Shown: positions 1-8,111 of the stretch, one piece after another
How positions within the stretch are numbered: position 1 is the stretch's first letter
Layout of the letters: every line of letters begins with the position of its first letter
Assembly: GCA_016256075.1 (NCBI GenBank)
Contig: SDVU01000742.1
Coordinates: 1-10,960 of the forward strand
DNA from: Dictyocoela muelleri
Lineage: Eukaryota; Microsporidia
Direction of reading: 5' to 3'
DNA: 10,960 nt
Made by a program: the position numbers and the translations under genes
The notes under the pieces: model-generated
What the model saw: the letters and a program-made list of their open reading frames with translations, nothing else
What the model was told of the DNA's origin: nothing
The model's database searches: none

Positions 1-1
1 A

Positions 2-145
2 AAAAGACCTGTTGCTAGTGATCGTGAAACACTTAAAACATATATTATCCAGTCAATTAATGAATTTAACCTTAGCCCCCAACAAACATTTCTTAATTTA
101 TACAAAAATATGTGGGATGAATTGAATCGAGCAATTAACGAATAA
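2..145 (+). pseudogene. C-terminal tail of a probable Tc1/mariner-type transposase (5' end outside window)
   Basis: The reading frame is open from the left edge of the window to a TAA at 143-145 and gives 47 residues ending ...MWDELNRAINE. The polar tail, with a tryptophan-containing helix just before the stop, resembles the end of Tc1/mariner and IS630-type DDE transposases. The catalytic residues would lie to the left of the window and cannot be seen. The main support is context: about 180 bases downstream there are tandem subterminal repeats and a CAGGGTATCTCA-type terminus followed by TA, as expected for the 3' end of a Tc1/mariner element. Family assignment is inference. It could instead be the tail of another DDE transposase or of a host protein. 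Whether the full gene is intact cannot be judged from here. Confidence 0.45.
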
Positions 146-241
146 ATTATTTTATTTGATTTTTCCCATTTTAACTTAAAAAAACCTTTAAATTATTTAA
201 AAACAGTTAAATTATTAAAAAAAACGTTTAAAATTAAAAAT

Positions 242-325
242 TCCATTAATTAGTTAAATCTCTCCATTAATTAGTGAAATCTTTCCATTAATTAGTGAAA
301 TCATTCCATTTATTAGTGAGATACC
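242..325. repeat. Four tandem 21-bp subterminal repeats
   Basis: Four units begin at 242, 263, 284 and 305, an exact 21-bp period. The consensus is TCCATTAATTAGTGAAATCTT, with the first and last units most diverged. They sit between the stop codon of the transposase tail and the presumed element terminus. Repeated subterminal motifs in Tc1/mariner elements often serve as transposase binding sites; that role here is inference. Confidence 0.8.
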
Positions 326-330
326 CTGTA
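305..330 (-). mobile_element. Probable 3' terminal inverted repeat and TA target of the mariner-like element
   Basis: Read on the minus strand from 330, the sequence is TA followed by CAGGGTATCTCACTAAT. A CAGGG-type terminus next to a TA dinucleotide is typical of Tc1/mariner elements, which duplicate TA on insertion. The last 21-bp repeat runs directly into it. The partner terminus would be to the left of the window, so the inverted-repeat status cannot be confirmed here. Confidence 0.5.
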
Positions 331-489
331 TCTAGCAAATATTTTTATTTTCGTTTTTTTTAAATAAATTTATTAACAAAAACTTGATGGGGGTTTGTAA
401 GGGTGTGGCGTATCGTGACATTTTAATCGGTTTAATTTAAAAAAATCTATTTTTAAATTCAAATATAGACGACTTATGGGTTCACAATA
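331..489. other. Non-coding AT-rich spacer between two DNA transposons
   Basis: No reading frame, repeat or RNA gene was recognised. It contains a short G-rich stretch (about 387-412) and poly-A/T runs. It is probably the host or older-element sequence into which the hAT-type element inserted. Confidence 0.5.
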
Positions 490-497
490 GTACCTTA
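490..497. repeat. 8-bp target-site duplication, left copy (GTACCTTA)
   Basis: It is identical to 1466-1473 and directly abuts the TAGAGATTGCA terminus. With the right copy it defines the insertion exactly. Confidence 0.75.
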
Positions 498-509
498 TAG
501 AGATTGCAG

Positions 510-580
510 CCCCGGAATCTCGTGATTCTATCTTTTTCCAATCTCAAATTCTCGGAATCATAAAAAGCAAAATCCCGGGA
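510..580. repeat. Left subterminal motif cluster of the hAT-type element
   Basis: Several imperfect copies of a quasi-palindromic motif close to AATCCCGGGATT occur here, such as GAATCTCGTGATTC, TTCTCGGAATC and AAATCCCGGGAAC. hAT transposases are known to bind repeated subterminal motifs; binding here is inferred. Confidence 0.55.
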
Positions 581-1337
581 ACAGAAAAAGAAAAATATCA
601 AAATTGTTGACCTAATATATAGCGCTTCTAAAAAGAAAAAAAATAGCGACGTTGCATTTAAACGCTTTAACTTATTATCTCCATAAATGTATTGGAAATG
701 GTTCTAAACAAATCTATAATCGTTCTTTCTTTTTTTGAATGTTGTAGACAAAGTTTTTTTTGCTTAAAGAATAAAATATAAAAATTTTTACATTAAAATT
801 AATTTTTGATTTGAAAATTTTTGTAATGCGAGGAAATAGTTAATAAAATAGCATTTTCTATAAACATATAGAAATATAAAAATATTATATAAAAAAATTT
901 AACAATAAGGAATAATATTATAAATGCATCATAATGTTTATACACCGTCTCAGTCTATACTATTCAAATTACTACTTTTATCAAAAAAACAAGAAATGTA
1001 TCTCAGGGAAAAATTTAGAAAAGAGCTAAATATAAATGGCGATTTCGCATATTAAGACCTCAAAAGTTGAAAAATTAATTCAGAGTGTGTATTTTTTTAT
1101 CTAGCGAATTTTTAGTGAAAATTTTGGATTTTTTTTTGAATTGGGAAACGAAATCAGACTCTGCTTAAAAAAGATTAATAAAAAATATTAAATAGGCCTT
1201 TTTCTTTGTTTTTTTTAAAAAAATAGACAAATTTATTCGTTTTTAATTAATTATAACATTGTATGTATAGTGTAGTTTTTAATTATTTAAAGTAAAAAAT
1301 ATAAATATAGAAATTATTGTTTTTTAGTAAAATTATA

Positions 1338-1452
1338 ATTTGGGATTCAAGAAATGCAATACAAAAATCCAGGATTCATAAAATTTAATCTTTAAATCTC
1401 AGAATTCAGGTAATGTTATCTCGAAATCCCAGGATTAAAAAAATGGCCCTGG
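1338..1452. repeat. Right subterminal motif cluster of the hAT-type element
   Basis: Further copies of the same motif occur as TTGGGATTC, AATCCAGGATTC, AATCTCAGAATTC, AAATCCCAGGATT and GGCCCTGGATT. The motif is found at both ends and is missing from the middle of the element. Confidence 0.55.
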
Positions 1453-1465
1453 ATTGCAATCTCTA

Positions 1466-1473
1466 GTACCTTA
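1466..1473. repeat. 8-bp target-site duplication, right copy (GTACCTTA)
   Basis: It is identical to 490-497 and directly follows the reverse-complement terminus. The exact match suggests the insertion is not extremely old. Confidence 0.75.
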
Positions 1474-1550
1474 ATATTTTAGTTCTAAAATTTTCCCGAT
1501 TAAATTTTTTAATTTAAATATAATTGTAAAAAGTGGAAGATTTTGCTACT

Positions 1551-1848
1551 GTTCTATTATATAGTACCTTTTTGAGCATACAAAAAAGTTTACGAGAAAG
1601 TGTAAAACACAATCCTATTCTTTTTGTTTATAGACTCTTGGAAATATTTTACAATCTTTTAATATAATCTCAGTGTCAATTTTTAGTATTGATCGCCAAA
1701 AGCGGACTATACTACAAATTGGCACCGAGATGATATTAAAAGATTGTAAAAGCATTTCCAAGAGTCTATAAACAAAAATAATAGGATTGTGTTTTACACT
1801 TTCTCGTAAACTTTTTTGTATGCTCAAAAAGCTACTATATAATAGAAC
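1551..1848. repeat. Near-perfect 298-bp inverted repeat (foldback/MITE-like)
   Basis: The left arm begins GTTCTATTATATAGTA (1551-1566) and the right arm ends with its exact reverse complement (1833-1848). The arms match almost all the way to the centre near 1700, with a short central loop around CCAAAAGC. Differences are scattered, mostly single bases near the centre. It has no coding capacity of its own. A long minus-strand reading frame crossing it is a by-product of the palindrome. It could be a foldback element, a MITE or the ends of a decayed transposon joined together. No convincing target duplication was found at its ends. Confidence 0.8.
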
Positions 1849-1966
1849 AATTTGATGCTTATACACTAATTTTTTAAATGAAATAAAATATAATAGCACC
1901 CATGCGAACACAGATAAAACTGTTGAATATTGGAGCACTCGAGTTAGGAAAATACTTAAGATCTGA

Positions 1967-2609
1967 AAAAAAGTCGTTTTAAGAATTGAAAATTATAAAT
2001 TTTTAAAGAGTGAATCAAAATGTACAATTTGTTTTAATAAAATGAATATTTGTTGTGAAATAAATGGATATTTTTACTTCAAAAGACCATGCATAAACAA
2101 AATTTAAAGAATAAACGGGAGTATTTTTGAAAATACAAAAATATAATTTACTCAATTTATCATATTTTGTTAGTATTTATATAACAGAACAATTATAACA
2201 AAAAATATTTTGAGTGACACAAAATTGGGCTGTGAAACAATAATGAAGCTTAAATATAAAATTGAAAATAAAATACGGCTTTATAATCAAAAGAAGAAAA
2301 TAATGATGGGTGGTATAGGCTGCTTCTTAGAAGCTGATGAATTACTCATGTCATCTGCAAAATACGAAAAGGTAGATATCCTGAACAAACCTGGGCATTC
2401 GGAATAGTAGAAGAGATACGGTTAAGTGTCATATTGAGGCTGTGCCGGATCTAAAAAAGAAAAGTATAGAAAATATTGTGTGTGTCCGCACCGTTGGTGC
2501 TTTTGTGACCAGAAATTTAAGATAAATAGATTTTTGGAAAAATAATTTATTAATTGGTTTGTCTCGTGATCTGAACATCATCCTCATGAAATTGTCACTT
2601 TATTTATAG
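1967..2609 (+). pseudogene. Decayed ISXO2/Merlin-type (IS1595 superfamily) DDE transposase
   Basis: One frame opens after a TGA at 1964-1966. It shows a zinc-ribbon-like KCTICFNKMNICC, then NGYFYFKRPC and RINGSIFENTKI, a good match to the ISXO2 pattern of a CxxC zinc ribbon followed by (I/V)RxGS(I/F)FE. The same frame continues with a helix-turn-helix-like stretch and GGIGCFLEADELLM, the first catalytic aspartate (2336-2338). In-frame stops lie at 2105, 2144, 2171 and 2405. Near 2400 the similarity moves to the +1 frame, giving VKCHIEAVPDLKKKSIENI, a further stop at 2523, then IDFWKNN with the second aspartate (2529-2531) and a weak match up to 2609. The C-terminal part with the third acidic residue is not seen. 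It is clearly dead, and it is a different lineage from the Merlin transposase at 6896-7696. Family assignment rests on motifs read by eye. Confidence 0.7.
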
Positions 2610-2829
2610 TTTTAGTGATTTTTTTTTTATTGAGCAATAATTTTGTAAAATTGATGAAACATTTGCATTTTTGGAATTTTGGATTGCACTATAGGATTCG
2701 GCTTTAAATATAAAATCATTATTTTTTATTTTTCGTAACTTTTTGAAAAATAGAACGCTTTTTGAAATTTTAGATCTGTTTAAAAAATCAATTTGATAAA
2801 TGGTTGTTGTTTTTTATTTTTTTGTTGTT
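2610..2829. other. AT-rich spacer, possibly including the 3' end of the minus-strand retroelement
   Basis: No gene was recognised. The 3' LTR of the adjacent minus-strand retroelement would be expected here. I could not identify it because no matching copy is present in the window. Confidence 0.4.
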
Positions 2830-2912
2830 GGATTTTTTGGACACTTTTGTTCTAGAATTTTTGGAAATTCTGATGCAGCAAATTCTTCTCTCTCGTAAAG
2901 AGTTTAAGATTT

Positions 2913-3929
2913 TTAAAGCTTATTTTGATAATTTATTTTCTTTGAGGATAAATGATTATTCTTATTTTTGGATATTTTCTCGATTTTGTATAGTCCTTCA
3001 TATTTTTGTACTATTTTGTCTGGGTTATAGATTTTAAAATAAACAAGATCATTTTCTTTAAATTGCGCAGGGATAAATATCTCGTGAAGACCATTTTTTT
3101 GATAATTTTCAGAATCCCATCTGATTTCTTCGTCGTTTATTTTGAAATCAGATATTATGTTATCGAATAATGGTTTCTTAAAAAACAATTCATATAGTGA
3201 AAAGCCCAATGCTGAGTTATGTGTAAGGTTCAGGCGTTTGTTAATTTTTTTCTAATGTCTATTTCAAAGATAATGAATGACTTAATCTTAAACATAGAGA
3301 TTTTTTTCGTTTATTCTTTAAACAATTGAGTTCCTAGTTGGATTGTGGGGAGGTGTTCTTATGTATTTAATTTTAAATTTTTTCATGATTTGGGCAAAGT
3401 TTTCAGAAGTAAACTGTCTACCATTATCTGTAAGAGATTTACTGGGTGTCGGATAAAATTTTAACCATGTTTTTTCGATCGCATCGCAAATTGTAGAAGA
3501 ATGTATGTCGTTTACAAATGGTATTTTGGTGTATCTAGAGAATAAATCTGTTATCACAACTATGTATGTTTTATTTTTAATTTTTTCTGTATCAAAATGT
3601 ATTGTCTTTATTGGTCCTTTAATGTCAACTGCTATTATTTCCGATCTATTGTAAGGTTCTGTAACAAATTTGGTTAAAACTTTTGCTTTTGTGTAAGATT
3701 TCTCTTCTTGACACTTCGTACATCTCTTACATACGCTGTTGATAATTTTTTTAAGATTTTTTATTTTTACATAATTTGTAATTGTGTTAAACAGTTTTTT
3801 TCTTCCTGGGTGTATTAATAAAATATAAAGATCCTCCATGTATTTTAAAATTAAATTCTTTGTTCCTTCGGTGTTACTTTTACTTTTAAGGTCATTCAGT
3901 TTCTTTATAACATCTTGCGTTTGATTCAA
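2913..3929 (-). pseudogene. Integrase of the minus-strand Ty3/gypsy element
   Basis: An H2C2 zinc-binding region (LLIHPGRKKL ... CKRCTKCQ, about 3715-3815) is followed by a catalytic core with AVDIKGPI, VVITDLFSRYTK and LTDNGRQFTSENF. A C-terminal part follows with FSLYELFFKKP and a VYFKIYN...YEGLYKI segment that resembles the GPY/F module of gypsy integrases. In the family it inserts the DNA copy into the genome. Broken fossil. Confidence 0.85.
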
Positions 3930-3949
3930 TACATCTTTACACGTACTTT

Positions 3950-5160
3950 ATATTTCTTTATTTATCCGTAAAGATCTGGATAGGATATCAGCTTCATTAT
4001 TTTCCTCACTGTTAATATGTCTTAATTCATAGTTATATTCCTCTAACATTAAAAGCCATCTATTTATTCTTTTTGTCATATCGCCTTTGAAAGTTAGGTT
4101 CTTGTTATCTGTAAATATATTTATCCTTGAACCAAATATTATTGGTTTAAATTGCTTAAGTGACTTGAGTATTCCTAGGGTTTCTTTTTCCACGATGGTG
4201 TATTTAGCTCTACACCTTTAAATTTTCTGCTATAAAATCCTGTCATTTCGTTATTTTGGCCCAATATAGATCCAATTCCAACGTCAGGATGCATCACATT
4301 TGAGGTTGAATTTTTCTGTAAGATCTGAGAAATGTAGTATGTGTTGTTTCTTGATTTCATATACAACCTTTTGAAATATAATATCATCATTTTCAGTCCA
4401 ATCAATTGTCTTTTTGAGGTTTTCAGATTATCGTAGAAGCATGAAATCATATTTGAAAGATTGAGAATATAGGCTCTAAACCAGGTAATTTATCATAATA
4501 GTTTCTCGAGTATTTTTCTTGTTTTTGTTTTAGTTATTTTTAGGTTTTCTACTTTTCCTATCTCAGGATGGATACCATCTGAAGTTATGATGTTCTCTAA
4601 AAAGGATATTGTTTTCTTCCCGAATTCACTTTTTTCATAATTTATTCCGACATTATTTTTTGTCAATTTTTCTAAAACAGATTGTAAATTCTTTAAGTGT
4701 GTTTCATATGTGGATGAGGCTATTAAAATATTATCAATATAAAAATAGACATTTGGAATATCATCGATTATTTTACTAAGTGCTAATTGAAAAGTGAATT
4801 TCGCGTTAATCAAACCAAACGGAATTCTCTGAATACGTATGTTTTCCCCATAACTCTGAAACCGGTTTTCTTAATATCTTTTTCTTTAATATTTATTCGG
4901 TAAAAGCCTCGTTTTAAATCAATCTTAGAAAAGTACTTGCAACCTTTAAGTTTATTTAAAACTTTCATTATCTTAGGTCGATAATTGTGTGCTTTAATTG
5001 TCACCTTATTAAGATTCCTATAATCCACTATCAACCTCTACCTTCCATTTGACTTCCTAACGAAAAAAGCTGGGGATATATAAGGAGTTTCCATTTCTCT
5101 TATAATCCCGTCTTTCACCAATTCCATAGGGTAATATTTACGGAAAGCTGTATTGCAAAT
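3950..5160 (-). pseudogene. Reverse transcriptase and RNase H of the minus-strand Ty3/gypsy element
   Basis: Recognisable RT blocks in order are ISPAFFVRKSNGR, MIVDYRNLNK, KYFSKIDLKRGFYRI and the catalytic YID region near 4730-4741, followed by a thumb-like SFLENIITSDGIHPE. The RNase H part includes DVGIGSILGQ, a TDNKNL stretch near 4100, and EENNEADILSRS near its end. These are standard Ty3/gypsy signatures. In the family they copy the RNA into DNA and remove the RNA strand. Broken fossil with several interruptions. Confidence 0.85.
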
Positions 5161-5228
5161 GGGTCTTCCGTACTCGCATTTTGATGTTTAAAACTTGCCC
5201 TTCAACTGTATTTCATGTTTAATGTTAG

Positions 5229-5760
5229 TTATATTTCCAAATTTGGATTACGGGATTTGTATTCGGATATCAAATTTCTTAAATCCTGATCTTCAACTGC
5301 TGTTTGATATATTCTGTTTTTTTCTATTAGGTGTTCATCGTATTTCGCTAATGCCCTTTTACTCATGTCCAGTTCGTATTCATTGCCATCAATTGTTATT
5401 GTTTGATTTTTGATATCTAATATTACGTTGTTTTTTAAAACGAATTCTTTATCAAGCAGAAACGGGTAATAGAATCCTTTCAATATGAAAAACTTATGTC
5501 TGATTCTCCTTTTTTGTCGTTAAATATTTGTATCTCATCCTCGATTGCTGCTGAAACGTGATTAATTGATCTATTTGCAAGTTCAATAGGTTTACTAGGA
5601 ATGTTCTTGATTAGTGAGTTGTTGTTTAGCTATAATTTTTCCTCGGCGACATAATTTTATTCCGAACCGGTATCAAGCATAGCATTGTATTGTTTGTCAT
5701 TGTATGTTACTGGTATTAGAATTGTTTTCAGTGTTGGGAGAGGTTTTTGTAAAGATAATA
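5229..5760 (-). pseudogene. Aspartic protease region of the minus-strand Ty3/gypsy element
   Basis: A DTGS active-site motif sits at about 5663-5674 in the context NAMLDTGSE, typical of retropepsin-like proteases. The following stretch down to about 5229 looks like the protease C-terminus and the linker to RT. In the family this enzyme cleaves the Gag-Pol polyprotein. Broken fossil. Confidence 0.6.
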
Positions 5761-5764
5761 GTTT

Positions 5765-6556
5765 TTAACCTTTGTTATTTTTATCTGTTTTTTTCGATTC
5801 ATTCTTCGCCCGACAATACTCATCATAATGAGTATGACTTTTGTGAAAGGTACAATATTTCTTCTTGGTCATATTCTTATTGTGAGTTTTATTTTGTTTA
5901 GAATGATGTTTTTTCTCATTATAATTGTCTTGATTAGGAAAATTATCATTTTCTTTTAAAAGTGTATGTTGGATGTTTTCAATAAGCATACTTTCTGTTG
6001 TTATGATTGATTCATAAACACTTTTGAAATCTTTCTTAAAATATTTTGAAAGTTCAAGCTTCATGATAAAATCGAGTCCATTAAAGAAAATCTCTTGTTG
6101 TTTTTGAAGTTCAATGTTCGGTTCACAGTCGAGACATATTGCCAATTTTCGGCAGTCTATTTCAATTTCTCTCAAGTATTTTCTTATTGTATAAAAGTTA
6201 CTTTGTTTTATTGATGACAGTCTCTCATAATACTTATAAGACGTCTCATGGTTGTATTTATGTTTCAGGAAAATATAAAGTATATATCTAGTATTCTAGG
6301 GGGCCAGTTATGAACTGTATGTCAATGCTCACTATATGCTTCAAGACATCTAATTGTGCTTCGTTGTTCCAGTTGCATATCCTGAAGATTTCTTTGAAGG
6401 TATGTGTCCATTTAGAATATCTTGATGATCAATATGTTTTAATAAATTTATTTTATGTATCATTTTCAAACCTGTTAGGTCATTCTTATATTCAAAGCAT
6501 GCTTGGTCGATTTTTTCATCCTGTATGATATTTGTGCCAATTGTATCAAGTTATTC
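5765..6556 (-). pseudogene. gag remnant of the minus-strand Ty3/gypsy element
   Basis: A stretch with NWNNEAQLDVLKHIV (near 6320-6390) looks like a gypsy capsid helix. A basic, lysine- and histidine-rich tail contains a zinc-knuckle-like CTFHKSHTHYDEYC (about 5812-5854), the C-x2-H variant seen in many gypsy Gag proteins. In the family this protein forms the particle core and binds the RNA. Broken fossil; the N-terminal limit is uncertain because the Merlin element begins here. Confidence 0.6.
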
Positions 6557-6868
6557 GGTACTACTCCGCTCAGGACTCTCATTTTTTCTTGAGGAGAAAA
6601 TTGAATTAAAAATTCGTTAGGAATAAAAAATCATGATAAACTCAAAAATGTTGTCGGAATTGTCTAATATTTGATTTTTTTAATACTTTTGTTAATTTCG
6701 CATAGCGAAATTAACAAAAGTATTAAAAAAATCAAATATTAGACGATTCCGACAACATTTTTGAGTTTATCATGATTTTTTATTCCTAACGAATATTTCA
6801 TTCTTTTTTCTCCTCAAGAAAAAATCGGGAGTCCTGAACGGTTTATAATTCAACATCTACTCAAAAAA
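6557..6868 (+). repeat. Left arm (TIR) of the Merlin element, itself a palindrome
   Basis: Bases 6566-6841 form a near-perfect inverted repeat. The arms begin CCGCTCAGGACTC and end GAGTCCTGAACGG, and the centre is GTTAATTTCGC-ATA-GCGAAATTAAC at 6691-6715. The inner 27 bases (6842-6868) are not part of the palindrome but match the inner end of the right arm in inverted orientation. A stem of this length would extrude readily from single-stranded DNA. Confidence 0.85.
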
Positions 6869-6895
6869 ATAATTAAAATAAAAAAACGAATAAAA

Positions 6896-7696
6896 TTATT
6901 TATTAAAAATAATACCTATAAAATCTGCCAACTCAATATGTCTGTAGTTCCAAAAGAACATGAATGTGGATAAATGATCATCAATACTATCTAATTTGAT
7001 ACCATATGAATAATGTTTAATCTTCTTTAAATGCATCCATAAATTTTCTATTTTCTGCGTATTAGCTTTAGAAATAGGATCAACAAAGTTCTTCTTATGA
7101 CAAACAGTATCCCTAAAATAATTTTTATACTTTAATGAATTATATGCTGCCCACTGGTCGGATATAATGTATGATAAATCAGCACACTTTGATTGAATAA
7201 TAGGAACCAAAGTGACAGCATCTCTAAACTTGACCTTTTGGAGATAACAAATATTACTCTTAACTTCTATCATTCCAAATATCCATACAGCTTCCCCAAT
7301 TCTTCCTAATCCATACTTCCTCTTAGCCCAGTGGCTTTCATCAATTTGAATTTCTTTGAACGGCCCACCAATCCTAACAGGATTATTTTCAATATATTCT
7401 CTTATTTTTCTTCTGAAAAGAGATAACAATGTTATGTATCCTTCTTCTGAAATTCCACAATTATTTAAAATATATTCATGAGAAAAGTTATTACGCTGAA
7501 AATAGTAAAAAGTAAATTTTAAAATCATTATCAAATCAAATCTTAAATTATAAAACTCAGAATCAATAAGTATGCTATAATTCTTGTTACAATAGCTACA
7601 AAACCAAATTATACCCAATTTTTCAGTCTTTTTATTTCTTTTTGTCAGCATCTTCTTGCATTTAGGGCACGCTTTTTGATCTGGTATGATGCCCAA
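6896..7696 (-). CDS. Merlin/ISXO2-like DDE transposase
   Basis: The 266-residue frame has an N-terminal zinc ribbon (C10, C13, C33, C36: CPKC...CSYC) and a helical region. The IS1595/ISXO2-type catalytic domain shows IGGPFKEIQIDESHWAKRKY (D119), a WIFGMIE strand, IISDQWAAYNSL (D180), the family signature HKKNFVDPISKANTQ (199-214, with a leading C), and KIENLWMHLKK (E217). All three acidic catalytic residues are present and nothing interrupts the frame. It would cut and paste the element by binding the flanking arms. The stated start is a TTG. In-frame sequence extends upstream to a stop at 7721-7723 with no ATG. The adjacent frame encodes INNSEDIL, which looks like the missing N-terminal piece, so a 1-nt frame change near 7706 may have cut off the true start. 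Length is close to the usual 250-300 residues of Merlin proteins. Confidence 0.85.
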   Translation of the reverse strand: MGIIPDQKACPKCKKMLTKRNKKTEKLGIIWFCSYCNKNYSILIDSEFYNLRFDLIMILKFTFYYFQRNNFSHEYILNNCGISEEGYITLLSLFRRKIREYIENNPVRIGGPFKEIQIDESHWAKRKYGLGRIGEAVWIFGMIEVKSNICYLQKVKFRDAVTLVPIIQSKCADLSYIISDQWAAYNSLKYKNYFRDTVCHKKNFVDPISKANTQKIENLWMHLKKIKHYSYGIKLDSIDDHLSTFMFFWNYRHIELADFIGIIFNK

Positions 7697-7797
7697 ACAT
7701 TTAAAACCATCAATATATCTTCACTATTGTTTATTAGATGAAAAATTGATCGTCTCTCTCTTTATTTATTCGCTAAAACATAGAGGTGGTTTTATTA

Positions 7798-8111
7798 TTT
7801 TTTTAAGTAGATGTTGAATTATAAACCGTTCAAAACTCCCAATTTTTTCTTGAGGAGAAAAAAAAATGTAATATTCGTTAGGAATAAAAAATCATGATAA
7901 ACTCAAAAATGTGGTCGGAATCGTCTAATAGATGATTTTTTTAAATCTTTTGTTAATTTCGCTATGCAAAATTAACAAAAGATTTAAAAAAATCAACTAT
8001 TAGACAATTCCGACAACATTTTTATGTTTATCATGATTTTTTATCCCTAACGAATATTACATTCTTTTTTCTCCTGTAGAAAAAATCGGGAGTCCTGAAC
8101 GGAGTAGTACC
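7798..8111 (-). repeat. Right arm (TIR) of the Merlin element, itself a palindrome
   Basis: Reverse complement of the left arm with scattered differences. Its palindrome spans 7826-8102 and is centred near 7964, where GTTAATTTCGC-TAT-GCAAAATTAAC shows one mismatch in the central stem. The four palindrome half-arms in the element are thus copies of one sequence of about 137 bp. Confidence 0.85.

Larger units (their letters stand above)
498..1465. mobile_element. Non-autonomous hAT-type DNA transposon (968 bp)
   Basis: The left end reads TAGAGATTGCA (498-508). The right end is its exact reverse complement, TGCAATCTCTA (1455-1465). Both are flanked by the same 8 bases, GTACCTTA (490-497 and 1466-1473). 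An 8-bp target duplication with TAGAG-type termini is the hallmark of hAT transposons (YARNG ends). The interior is AT-rich and has no reading frame of useful length, so the copy has no transposase and would depend on one from elsewhere. Degenerate copies of an AATCCCGGGATT-like motif crowd both subterminal regions. I could not recognise a parent hAT element in the window. Confidence 0.75.
2830..6556 (-). mobile_element. Ty3/gypsy-type LTR retroelement fossil, minus strand
   Basis: Read on the minus strand, the parts come in the order gag, protease, reverse transcriptase, RNase H, integrase, which is the Ty3/gypsy (Metaviridae) order. The copy is broken throughout, with roughly ten interruptions, and no LTR was found at either end. 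It is therefore an old fossil. Its gag end abuts the Merlin transposon at 6557, so the Merlin insertion or a rearrangement may have separated it from its 5' end. The approximate boundaries are the limits of recognisable similarity, not true element ends. Confidence 0.85.
6557..8111 (-). mobile_element. Merlin (ISXO2/IS1595-like) DNA transposon with palindromic terminal inverted repeats
   Basis: The 1555-bp element runs from GGTACTACTCCG (6557-6568) to its exact reverse complement (8100-8111). Two inverted arms of about 312 bp (6557-6868 and 7798-8111) surround a single minus-strand transposase gene. Each arm consists of the 9-bp outer end, a palindrome of about 276 bp, and an inner block TTTATAATTCAACATCTACT. 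The arms match closely with scattered base differences, so the copy looks fairly young. Merlin elements usually make 8-9 bp target duplications. Here the 8 flanking bases, AGTTATTC and ATTTTTTC, match at 6 of 8 positions, which is not convincing. The element lies between a gypsy gag fossil and a FLYWCH fragment. Confidence 0.85.

Noticed and set aside
394-412. TGTGGCGTATCGTGACA as a possible LTR edge similar to 8991
   Set aside because: Similarity is limited to a few bases and no LTR-like partner or element body is nearby.
1615-1938. 107-codon minus-strand open frame
   Set aside because: It runs across the right half of the 298-bp palindrome and has no family resemblance; open only by chance.
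2331-2380. CTGATGA...CGAAAA resembling a hammerhead ribozyme core
   Set aside because: No stem pairs between the two motifs, and the bases are explained as transposase coding sequence.
2488-2500. GCACC-GTT-GGTGC hairpin
   Set aside because: A 5-bp stem inside the decayed transposase coding region; expected by chance.
2804-3037. 77-codon plus-strand open frame rich in F and L
   Set aside because: It is the antisense shadow of the integrase C-terminal region.
5195-5901. Plus-strand open frames of 65-72 codons
   Set aside because: Antisense to the protease and gag regions of the minus-strand retroelement; no recognisable domains.
6310-6528. 72-codon plus-strand open frame
   Set aside because: Antisense to gag-like sequence (NWNNEAQLDVLKHIV) on the minus strand.
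6557-6600. Apparent extension of gag-like reading into the left Merlin arm on the minus strand
   Set aside because: The same bases are explained by the inverted-repeat arm, which has three other related copies in the element; the open frame there is most likely chance.
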